Below the pieces are notes generated by a model. It was given only the letters and a program-made list of their open reading frames with translations. It ran no database searches and was not told the DNA's origin. A stretch of 64,000 nt of DNA from Palsa-504 sp963835775 (GTDB lineage: Bacteria > Actinomycetota > Actinomycetes > Streptosporangiales > Streptosporangiaceae), in the NCBI GenBank assembly GCA_963835775.1, contig CAWIHB010000020.1, positions 248,001-312,000 of the forward strand, read 5' to 3'. This document shows, in pieces, positions 8,858 through 16,181 of this stretch; the first letter of the stretch is position 1; every line of letters begins with the position of its first letter. A program made the position numbers and the translations under genes.

Positions 8858-10276
8858 ATGACTGGTTCCAACGGCGCCCTGGACTTCCCCGAAGGCTTTA
8901 TCTGGGGAGCGGCGACGGCTGCCTACCAGATCGAGGGGGCGGCCAGCCTCGACGGCAAGGGCCCGTCGGTATGGGACACCTTCAGCCACACGCCGGGCAA
9001 CGTCCGCGGCGGGGACACCGGCGACGTGGCCTGCGACTCCTACCGCCGGTACCCCGAGGATGTCGCGCTGCTGGCCGCCCTCGGCCTGCGTGACTACCGC
9101 TTCTCGGTGTCCTGGCCGCGGGTGCAGCCGGGCGGCCGCGGCCCGGTCAATCAGAAGGGACTGGACTACTACCGGGCGCTGCTCGATGAGCTCGCCGAGC
9201 ACGGCATCGCGGCCACGGTAACGGTGTACCACTGGGACCTGCCGCAGGAACTGCAGGACGCTGGCGGCTGGGCGGTGCGCGATACCGCCGAGCGGTTCGC
9301 CGAGTACGCGATGCTGTGCGCGGAGGCCCTCGGCGACCGGGTGACCCGCTGGATCACCGTGAACGAGCCGCAGGTGGTGTCCAACAACGGCTACCGTCAC
9401 GGCCAGCATGCTCCCGGGCTGCGGGACGCCGCCGCGGCGGCCGCCACCACCCATCACCTGCTGGTCGGGCACGGGCTCGCCACCCAGGCCCTGCGCGCCG
9501 CCGGAGCCGGCCAGGTCGGCATCAGCCTCGACCTGCACCCGGTCCGGGTCCTGGGTGACGGCCGCCCGGAGGAACTGCAGACTGCCCGGCTGATCACCGA
9601 CGCCATGGTGAATGGCATCTACCTCGAGTCGGTGCTGGACGGGCGTTACCCGGCGCACGCCCCGGCGGCCCTGCTCCCGCCGCCCGGGCTGGTGGCTGAC
9701 GGCGACATGGAGCTCATCAGCCAGCAGCTGGACTTCCTCGGCATCAACTACTACTCGCCGATCTTCCTGCGCGCGGGCGACGTGAGCGACCTGCGGCGCA
9801 ACGAGGAACCCGCCCGGAGCGCAGTACCAGGAGTGGTGGAGTACCGGCCGGACTGGCTGGAGCAGACCACGATGAACTGGCTCGTCGACGCCGACGGGCT
9901 GCACGAGATCCTGCTCGAGGTGTCGAAGCAGGCTCCCGGCCTGCCGCTCTACATCACCGAGAACGGCCGCGCCGCCGAGGACTACGTCAACCCGCAGGGC
10001 GAGGTCGACGACGTGGAACGGGTCAGGTACCTGCACACGCACCTGGACGCCGCCGCGCGGGCCATCAGGGACGGGGCCAGCCTGGCCGGCTACTTCGTCT
10101 GGTCGCTGCTGGACAACTTCGAGTGGGCCTGGGGCTACCAGAAGCGGTTCGGCATCGTCTTCGTCGACTTCGGCACCCAGCGCCGGATCCCCAAGGCCAG
10201 CGCGCGCTTCTACGCCGACGTGGCGCGGGCCAACGCCGTGCCGCCGCCGCATGCCGCTGTAAGCGCCCTACCGTGA
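8858..10276 (+). CDS. Glycoside hydrolase family 1 beta-glucosidase
   Basis: 472 residues, full GH1 length. The N-terminal signature FIWGAATAAYQIEG is present, the acid/base glutamate is Glu170 in TVNEPQV and the nucleophile is Glu368 in YITENG; the aglycone-site SWSLLDNFEWAWGY-like segment (VWSLLDNFEWAWGY) is also there. No signal peptide is seen, so it should act in the cytoplasm on an imported beta-linked disaccharide or oligosaccharide. It is divergent from lacI and shares its operators. The substrate (cellobiose, gentiobiose, laminaribiose or another) cannot be read from the sequence. Confidence 0.95.
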   Translation: MTGSNGALDFPEGFIWGAATAAYQIEGAASLDGKGPSVWDTFSHTPGNVRGGDTGDVACDSYRRYPEDVALLAALGLRDYRFSVSWPRVQPGGRGPVNQKGLDYYRALLDELAEHGIAATVTVYHWDLPQELQDAGGWAVRDTAERFAEYAMLCAEALGDRVTRWITVNEPQVVSNNGYRHGQHAPGLRDAAAAAATTHHLLVGHGLATQALRAAGAGQVGISLDLHPVRVLGDGRPEELQTARLITDAMVNGIYLESVLDGRYPAHAPAALLPPPGLVADGDMELISQQLDFLGINYYSPIFLRAGDVSDLRRNEEPARSAVPGVVEYRPDWLEQTTMNWLVDADGLHEILLEVSKQAPGLPLYITENGRAAEDYVNPQGEVDDVERVRYLHTHLDAAARAIRDGASLAGYFVWSLLDNFEWAWGYQKRFGIVFVDFGTQRRIPKASARFYADVARANAVPPPHAAVSALP

Positions 10277-10329
10277 GATAGACCGCGGACGGGCCAGTCC
10301 CGGGTTAGCCCCGGGGTTAGCCTGGCGCC

Positions 10330-10383
10330 ATGCCAGCCGGATTTCATCACATCACCCTGAACGTGACCGATCTGGAGCGGGCC
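10330..10383 (+). pseudogene. 5' remnant of a VOC/glyoxalase-fold gene
   Basis: Only 18 codons remain: MPAGFHHITLNVTDLERA. This is the classic first strand of vicinal-oxygen-chelate proteins (FHHITLNVTDLER, where the first histidine is often a metal ligand). Immediately after it the sequence is the antisense of the neighbouring sigma factor gene, so the other ~100 codons are missing. It has an ATG but no product of use is expected. Confidence 0.75.
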
Positions 10384-10935
10384 GGCCAGGAAGGCCCTGA
10401 CGATATCCCGCCGCACCGCGGCCTCGGCTTCGGGCGCGGCGTCCGCCTGCTGTACGCGCCGGCGGGCCCGGCTGGCCAGCTGCCGGGCGGCCGCGGGGGA
10501 GCGGTCGACGATCGGGGCAATCTCGTCGAACGGCACGGCGAACATATCGTGCAGCACGAAGGCGAGCCGTTCCGCCGGGGTCAGCGTGTCCAGGACGACG
10601 AGCAGCGCGAGGCCCAGGGAGTCGGCCAGGACCGCCTCGTGCTCCGGGTCGGTGTGATCGGCGCCCGCTGCGCTGCTCACGGCCGGCGAGTCGATAGGCT
10701 CTTCCCGCCGTGAGGCCCGCGAGCTCAGCATGTTCAGCGCGACCCGGGCCACGATCGTAGTCAGCCAGCCGCCCAGGTTCTCCACCCCGTCGGCTCCGGA
10801 GCGGCTGAGCCGCAGCCAGGTCTCCTGCACGGCGTCGTCGGCCTCGCTCGCCGAGCCGAGGACCCGGTAGGCCACGGCCCGCAGATCGGCCCGGTTCTCC
10901 TCGAACCGCTCGGCCAGCCAGTCACGTTCGTTCAT
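10384..10935 (-). pseudogene. ECF sigma factor (ECF41/SigJ type), C-terminal domain deleted
   Basis: The ATG at 10935 has GGAGG about 9 bases upstream. Sigma region 2 (FEENRADLRAVAYRVLGSASEADDAVQETWLR) and region 4 (LTPAERLAFVLHDMFAVPFDEIAPIVDRSPAAARQLASRARRR in part) are intact. ECF41 proteins then continue into a SnoaL-like domain after an RRDIVRAFLAA-type linker. Here the frame meets foreign sequence right after VRRDIVRAFLA, runs on to a stop at 10210 and overlaps the glucosidase gene by 67 bases. The sigma domains could still be made, but the regulatory domain is lost. Confidence 0.75.
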
Positions 10936-11107
10936 CGGTCGCATTCCTCCGTTGCCACTGTCATATCAATGACCGCCGGCATCCCGCCGATGTGACCGGC
11001 CGCGACGAGGAACTTCCACCCATCTGGCCGGGCGATCACAGGTCGCCGTGGCTTCGATGGTCAGACGTCGGCCGGGCCGGGCATTGGCAGAATTGGCATC
11101 CGCCCCT

Positions 11108-12113
11108 CTACGGGCCGCAGGCTCCACCAGATCTGCGCAATGAACCTGGCCAGGGAGTACTGGACCACCTGGCCGGGTCATCGACCTGTCCGGACCCTCC
11201 GGCGCGATCGTCAGCGCCTGCCTCGCCCACGGCGTGCAGGGCGCCGAACGCCGCTTCCGTGGTGACCGCGAACGGGATGATCTGTTCGGCGGACTCCGCT
11301 CGGATCTGCCCCAGCGGGCACGGGCGTCCGCTGGCCACGCCTCGACGACGTGTCGCGCACTATCACGACGAGGACGTACAGCAGCAGGAGCGTTACTCCA
11401 TCGAAGAACAGGCCTCCGGCAATGTTCGCGATCGCCGCGCCGTCGCCACTGATGAGAATCCGCCCCCTGCCCCAGGCCCAGAGCGGGTCGCGGACACCGA
11501 ACGGCTGGCCGAGTGGCACCTGGCTGCCCCAGGTGACGTCCGCGCCGCTTTTGGAGAGGTAGCCTTCGGTCACCGGGTGGCAGCCGACCCGGTGCCCGAC
11601 CCCGCCGCTGCAGGCCTGACCATACGACGCCGGGTTGAAGGTGTCCTGGTTCTCCGCGCCGACCACATATGCCCACGAGTCCACCTCGGCGGGCAGAATG
11701 AACACGGTGAGACCGGTCAACGCGACGAGCATAACGATGACAAACACCCAGCTGCCGCGGTGGCGTGGCGGATAGCGATGCGCGTGGGCGTACAGCGGGT
11801 AATGCGAAACGTTGCCCTTCGCGCTGACCCGGACGGCCGCGTCGGCGCGGTGAATGCGTGCTGTATCGACGATTACCACAATCAGCCCGGCCAGAGCCAG
11901 AGCGAGCAGCATGAAGACCGTGATAACGCTGAGGATTTCCGCCGTCCCGGTAAGGTTCCCGAACAGGTTTACGTCGATCCCCACATACACCGCGAGGCCA
12001 ATCACACTGCCTACCGCCACCCAGGCCCACCCGCGCCGCCGGTGATGCAGCCCGACAAGCTTGGCGACATCCGATGACTCGCTGGTAGCCCGCCGTGCTG
12101 GCGCTTCCGGCAT
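11108..12113 (-). pseudogene. Unknown membrane protein, apparently frameshifted near 11340
   Basis: Start ATG 12113 has GAGGAG seven bases upstream. The first ~255 codons contain four hydrophobic spans (WAWVAVGSVIGLAVYVGI, ILSVITVFMLLALALAGLIV, WVFVIVMLVALTGLTVF, FFDGVTLLLLYVLVVIV), with a Cys pair in the loop between spans 3 and 4. After VVIVRDT the continuing frame (stop 11211) loses G/C third-position bias, while the next frame gains it and reads GRPCPLGQIRAESAEQIIPF to a stop at 11108. This suggests a single indel around 11340-11360. I do not recognise the family; a DUF2975-like layout is only a vague resemblance. Confidence 0.6.
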
Positions 12114-12233
12114 CGGATTCTCCTCACTTGAATTGCGCCGTCTCCCGCCGTGCATACCACGAGCGGTGCCGGCCTGCCCCGGCCGGCAGTACGGCAAGCC
12201 TTCGCCATCAGCTGGCAGCCGAGCTGCCTGAGG

Positions 12234-12755
12234 TCACAGCCCGGTCGCTCCGTCGACGCGCTCCCTGAGCAGGTCGGCGTGTCCGTTGTGGCGGGCGTAC
12301 TCCCCGATCAGGTGCAGGTAGATCCAGCGCAAGCTGATATCGTCCCGGCCGTCGGCCCCGGGCAGGGTCTCATCAAGGGAGCGGTCGGCCACCGCCGCCC
12401 GGACCAGGTCCACTTCGCGCTGGTAGGTAGCCAGGTCCGCCCCGGCCTGGGCAGCGCCCGCGTCGTCGAAGTCGCCGTCCGGGTTCTCGCCGACGGAGTA
12501 GACCGGCCTGGCAGGCTGCCGGGCGAATCCGCGCCGGAACCAACCCCGCTCGACGTCGGTCATGTGCCTGACCAGGCCGAGCAGGGACATCCGCGACGGT
12601 TCCACGCTGCGTTCCGCCAGCTGCTCGGCGGTCAGCCCGGAGCACTTGTGCAGCAAGGTGAGCCGGTGCAGGTCGAGCAGCCCGTCGAGCATCGCGCGCT
12701 CGTCCCCGGCCCGGGCCACAGGCTCGCGCACCACCTCAGGTGCCGTCCAGGTCAT
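12234..12755 (-). CDS. DinB-fold protein (DUF664, mycothiol-dependent enzyme-like)
   Basis: 173 residues, the usual size. The DinB four-helix layout is visible, with candidate metal histidines in LVRHMTDVERGWFRR and in YLHLIGEYARHNGHADLLRE. DUF664/DinB proteins in actinobacteria include thiol (mycothiol)-dependent transferases and detoxification enzymes. The gene stands alone between the damaged membrane gene and a divergent remnant, so the substrate is unknown. Confidence 0.85.
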   Translation of the reverse strand: MTWTAPEVVREPVARAGDERAMLDGLLDLHRLTLLHKCSGLTAEQLAERSVEPSRMSLLGLVRHMTDVERGWFRRGFARQPARPVYSVGENPDGDFDDAGAAQAGADLATYQREVDLVRAAVADRSLDETLPGADGRDDISLRWIYLHLIGEYARHNGHADLLRERVDGATGL

Positions 12756-12982
12756 CGCCTCATCATAAAAGCCTCATCACAAAAAACCAGTGGCGGGGCG
12801 CACTGCGGTGCACGGCGGCCGCGACGCCATCATCTACGCCGCCGCCCTCCAGCCGGCGTGAGCGCCGCCCGCCGGCAGGCCGGCCGGTGATCGCCGGCTA
12901 TGACATCGGCAGCCGGATCGCCCAGGCCATCGCCAGGGACCGCCGCTGCTGGCGGGCCCGGCGCGATGGCATACTCAGCCCC
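12756..12982. other. Intergenic stretch between divergent dinB-like gene and YdeI remnant
   Basis: 227 bases. It should hold the promoters of both flanking genes. A short AT-rich patch with repeated CTCATCA words lies at 12758-12788. Past 12830 the composition is coding-like but no frame with a start and recognisable protein was found. Confidence 0.4.
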
Positions 12983-13132
12983 ATGAAGTTCCGTGCCACG
13001 GTAGAGCTGAACGGCAACTCCCACCGCAAGGAATGGGTGCGCTGGGTGGAGGAGGCCAAGAAGGCGGAGACCCGCGCGGCCCGCATCGGCAGGACCGTCG
13101 AGGCCCTGCACGAGGGCAAGAGCGCGCGTTAG
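12983..13132 (+). pseudogene. Internally deleted DUF1905/YdeI-like gene
   Basis: 49 codons. The start MKFRATVELNG is the beginning of a DUF1905 domain, and the rest, from SHRKEWVRWVEEAKKAETRA to the end, is the C-terminal YdeI/OmpD-associated helix pair that normally lies more than 100 residues later. The two ends are joined in frame. Either it is a remnant of an internal deletion or a mini-protein that keeps only both termini. The stop overlaps the end of the convergent DNA polymerase gene by four bases. Confidence 0.65.
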
Positions 13133-14904
13133 GCGCCGGGTCCGGCCGGACCGGGTGCCATGGCCTTCGCGTCTGACCAGCTCCGCACGATGGTGGTGTC
13201 GGAGATGAAGCGGACCCCGCAGCCCGGCGCCCAGCGGCCAGCCGCCTCCCGCAGGCACTCCTCCACAATCCCGGATACCGTCTCGGCCTGTTCGCGCGGG
13301 CAGTGCACCAGCAGCTCGTCGTGCAGGCACAGCACGATCCGGGCGCCGAGATGCCCGCACCGGGCCCGGACCGTGACCGCCCACATCTTGAACAGCTCGG
13401 CCGCCGCGCCCTGGATCATCGCGTTCCGCGCGTACCTGCCGTAGGCCGCGGCCCGGCTGCTGCTGCGGGTCTCGTCGCCGCGGGGAGCCAGGATGATCAG
13501 GCGCCCGCCGTAGGTCCGCAGGTTCTGGCCGGCCTGCCCGGAGCGGTCGGCCACCTCCAGGTACGACATGGCCACCGGGTAGGCCGCGACCAGGCGGCGC
13601 AGGGCCTGGGCACCGTGGCCGGTGGTCTGCCCGTACATCGCGCCGAGCACCGCCACCTTGGCCGTGGGCCGGTCCACGCCGAGCTGGGCGGCCACCGGCG
13701 CGTACATGTCGTCCTCCCGCGCGGCCACGGCCAGCGCCCGGTCGCCGGACACCGCGGCCAGCACCCGCGGCTCGATCTGGCCCAGGTCGGCCCGGACGAA
13801 GACGTGTCCCTCCTCGGCCAGCACCGCCCGGCGCATTGCGGCCGGCATGTTGTGCAGCCCGGCCAACGCGGTCATCCGGCCCGCGGCCCCGTCTGACCCG
13901 GTCCAGGCGCCGCGCAGCCGGCCGTCGGCGCCCAGGTTCTCATCCAGCCAGGCGTAGCCGTAGGTAGTCGCGATCCGCTCGGCCTTCCGCCATTGCAGCA
14001 ACGCCGCCACCAGCGGGTGCGGGTTACGCAGCTCGCGCAGCCGCCAGGCCCGGGTGTCCGGCACGTCCACGCCGATCCGGGCCAGCAGCGACCGGACCTG
14101 GGCCGGGCTGCGCAGGTCGATGGTCACCTCGGCGGGCGCATGACGCAGCACCTCCGCGTCCCGCGCGGCCCGCAGCGCGACCGCCTCGGCGTCGCTGCGC
14201 GGCCGGGGCCCGATGATGGACGCCAGCACCTCCTCGGCCACCTCCCGGTCCATCGGCAGCCCGTCCACCGACAGCTCGGCGCACAGCAGCTCGGCGGTGG
14301 ACTCGCAGCGGGCCGTGGCCGTTGCCATCGGCCCGCCGTCCAGCCCGGCCAGCGCCGCGGCCTGCAGCTCCGCCGTCGCACGGGCCAGCCCGGCCCACCG
14401 GGCCAGGCGCTCGGGGCTGTCCGACCAGCCGCCGCCGGTCCAGTCCCGCCGCAGCTGGCCATCCGGCGCCACCGGGTCCTCGCCATCGCCCTCCGCCAAG
14501 CCCGGCATCCCGAACAGATCCGGCGGCCCGGCGGCCGGCACGTCGTCGGCGGCCAGCCCGTGCAGCCGGGCCCAGGCCAGGCCGGGATCGGCCCGCCACC
14601 CGCCGAACAGCAGCCGGTGCGCCGCCGTCACATCCCAGCACGTGGCCAGGCGCACGCCGCGGGCGGCCAGCCGCGCGGCCGCCTGCCCCGACCACACCAC
14701 CCAGCGCGGCCGCAGCACCTCATCGGCCTGCGCCACCGCCGCGGCCGCGTCCGGGCCCGGCGGCAGCGGCCCGCCGCCGCCCGCCGCCGCGATGCCCAGG
14801 CCGAGCCCGGGCGAGACGACCAGGCCGACCAGGTCGCCGCGCCCCACGCCGGCCTGCCGCAGCGCCCCGGCCAGATCCCCGCTCGCCTCCGGCCCCCAGA
14901 TCAC
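13129..14904 (-). CDS. Family A DNA polymerase (bifunctional 3'-5' exonuclease/DNA polymerase type)
   Basis: 591 residues from a GTG. The C-terminal half holds polymerase motif A (VRADLGQIEPRVLA, catalytic Asp), a motif B region (KVAVLGAMYGQTTGHG) and motif C (LCLHDELLVH, catalytic Asp). The palm/fingers are short relative to PolI and the N-terminal half is a degenerate exonuclease-like domain without clear DEDD residues; there is no 5'-3' exonuclease domain. Such stand-alone proteins are common in actinobacteria beside a full polA, with a role presumed in repair or translesion synthesis. It lies downstream of trpS on the same strand with a 27-base gap. Confidence 0.88.
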   Translation of the reverse strand: MIWGPEASGDLAGALRQAGVGRGDLVGLVVSPGLGLGIAAAGGGGPLPPGPDAAAAVAQADEVLRPRWVVWSGQAAARLAARGVRLATCWDVTAAHRLLFGGWRADPGLAWARLHGLAADDVPAAGPPDLFGMPGLAEGDGEDPVAPDGQLRRDWTGGGWSDSPERLARWAGLARATAELQAAALAGLDGGPMATATARCESTAELLCAELSVDGLPMDREVAEEVLASIIGPRPRSDAEAVALRAARDAEVLRHAPAEVTIDLRSPAQVRSLLARIGVDVPDTRAWRLRELRNPHPLVAALLQWRKAERIATTYGYAWLDENLGADGRLRGAWTGSDGAAGRMTALAGLHNMPAAMRRAVLAEEGHVFVRADLGQIEPRVLAAVSGDRALAVAAREDDMYAPVAAQLGVDRPTAKVAVLGAMYGQTTGHGAQALRRLVAAYPVAMSYLEVADRSGQAGQNLRTYGGRLIILAPRGDETRSSSRAAAYGRYARNAMIQGAAAELFKMWAVTVRARCGHLGARIVLCLHDELLVHCPREQAETVSGIVEECLREAAGRWAPGCGVRFISDTTIVRSWSDAKAMAPGPAGPGA

Positions 14905-14931
14905 GTACCCACCCTGCCACAGACGGCCCGG

Positions 14932-15972
14932 TCAGTAGTGCATGCCCATGGCCGCCCTGACCTCATCCAGGGTGGCCGCGGCGATGGCGCCGGCGTGCTC
15001 GTTGCCCGCGTGCAGCACCTGGCGGACGTAGCCCGGGTCGCGGGCGTACTCGGCGCGGCGGGCCCGGACCGGGGCCAGCATCTCGTTGACTGCCGTCGTG
15101 ACCGTGTCCTTGAGCGCGGCGGCGCCGCCGGTCCCCAGGTCGGCGGCCACGTCCTGCGGGCTGCGGCCCAGGCACAGCGCGGCCAGCAGGACCAGGCTCG
15201 AGACCTCCGGCCGGGCGGCGGGGTCGTAGCTGATGTGCCGTTCGGCGTCGGTCTTCGCGGCCCGGATGAGCCGGGCGGTCTCGTCGGCGCTGGCCGCCAG
15301 CGGGATCGTGTTGCCGCGGCTTTTGCTCATTTTCGTGCCGTCCGTGCCGAGCAGCAGCGGCGCCGCGGACAGCAGCGCGTCCGGCACCGGGAACACCGGG
15401 CCGTACCGTTCGTTGAAACGGCGTGCGATGACCCGGGTAAGTTCCAGGTGGGGGAGCTGATCCTGCCCCACAGGCACCAGGTTCCCCTTGCAGAACAAGA
15501 TGTCCGCTGCTTGGTGCACCGGATAGGTGAGCATCAGGCCGCTGACCGCCGACTGGCGCGAGTGCGCGATCTCGTCCTTGACCGTGGGGTTTCGGTTCAG
15601 CTCGGGCACCGAGACCAGGCTCAGGAACGGCAGCAGCAGCTGGTTGAGCGCGGGCACGGCGCTGTGCGCGAAGATCACCGTCCGGGCCGGGTCAATGCCG
15701 ATGGCCAGGTAGTCGAGCATCAGGCCGGTCACGTACTCATCCAGGCGCTCGGCCGTGTCGCGGTCGGTCAGCACCTGGTAGTCGGCGATCAGCACAAAGA
15801 CCTCGGCCCCGAGGTCCTGCAGCCTGACCCGGTTCCGCAAGGTGCCGAAGTAGTGGCCCAGGTGCAGCGGCCCGGTCGGCCGGTCGCCGGTCAGGATCCG
15901 GAACTGGCCCGCGTCGCGGTCGATCAGCTCCTCGAGCTCAGCCGAGCGCCGCACCGCAAGTGACGTACTCAT
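14932..15972 (-). CDS. trpS: Tryptophanyl-tRNA synthetase
   Basis: The class I signatures are clear: PLHLGHY (HIGH box) near residue 36 and GTKMSKSRG (KMSKS box). It charges tRNA-Trp in the cytoplasm. Two ATGs are available (15978 and 15972); the second, giving 346 residues, is better spaced from the AGAGAGG ribosome site. An attenuator-type leader with two Trp codons precedes it. Streptomyces coelicolor has an inducible, indolmycin-resistant TrpRS controlled by ribosome-mediated attenuation as well as a housekeeping one; the leader suggests this copy is of the inducible kind, but resistance itself is inference. Confidence 0.96.
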   Translation of the reverse strand: MSTSLAVRRSAELEELIDRDAGQFRILTGDRPTGPLHLGHYFGTLRNRVRLQDLGAEVFVLIADYQVLTDRDTAERLDEYVTGLMLDYLAIGIDPARTVIFAHSAVPALNQLLLPFLSLVSVPELNRNPTVKDEIAHSRQSAVSGLMLTYPVHQAADILFCKGNLVPVGQDQLPHLELTRVIARRFNERYGPVFPVPDALLSAAPLLLGTDGTKMSKSRGNTIPLAASADETARLIRAAKTDAERHISYDPAARPEVSSLVLLAALCLGRSPQDVAADLGTGGAAALKDTVTTAVNEMLAPVRARRAEYARDPGYVRQVLHAGNEHAGAIAAATLDEVRAAMGMHY

Positions 15973-16017
15973 AATCATCGTCCTCTCTGGGACCGTCCAG
16001 ACAGGCGCGAGAACGAG

Positions 16018-16041
16018 AAAAGGCCGCCCAGCTGGACGGCC
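16018..16041 (-). terminator. Attenuator terminator in the trpS leader
   Basis: In the transcript an 8-bp GC-rich stem with one G-U pair and a 4-nt loop (16041 to 16022) is followed at once by UUUUCUCGUUC. This is a proper intrinsic terminator lying between the leader peptide and the trpS ribosome site. Its 5' arm (16034-16040) can pair instead with GGGCGGC (16063-16069) just after the leader stop codon, giving a 7-bp antiterminator. A ribosome stalled at the tandem Trp codons would leave that segment free. Confidence 0.82.
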
Positions 16042-16068
16042 CCGAACACGGGTGAAGTAGCAGCCGCC

Positions 16069-16110
16069 CTAACCGGCCGGCCACCACTGGGCACCCGAAA
16101 CTCGTGACAT
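16069..16110 (-). CDS. trpL: trpS leader peptide with tandem tryptophan codons
   Basis: A 13-codon reading frame, MSRVSGAQWWPAG, with two adjacent Trp codons at positions 9-10, lies 97 bases upstream of trpS and directly before the attenuator. No Shine-Dalgarno is seen. A -10-like TATTCT (16117-16122) ends exactly six bases before the ATG, so the transcript is probably leaderless. It would sense charged tRNA-Trp: slow translation at the Trp codons favours the antiterminator and turns trpS on. Too short for gene finders. Confidence 0.82.
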   Translation of the reverse strand: MSRVSGAQWWPAG

Positions 16111-16181
16111 GCGATCAGAATAACAAAGATCAAGGTCATTATGCCGAACGGGCCGTGGTGCCTGCTCCCGGCTTACCAGGA

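Noticed and set aside
15979..16110. T-box riboswitch upstream of trpS
   Set aside because: No T-box consensus or specifier loop was found; the Trp-Trp leader peptide with a terminator explains the region better.
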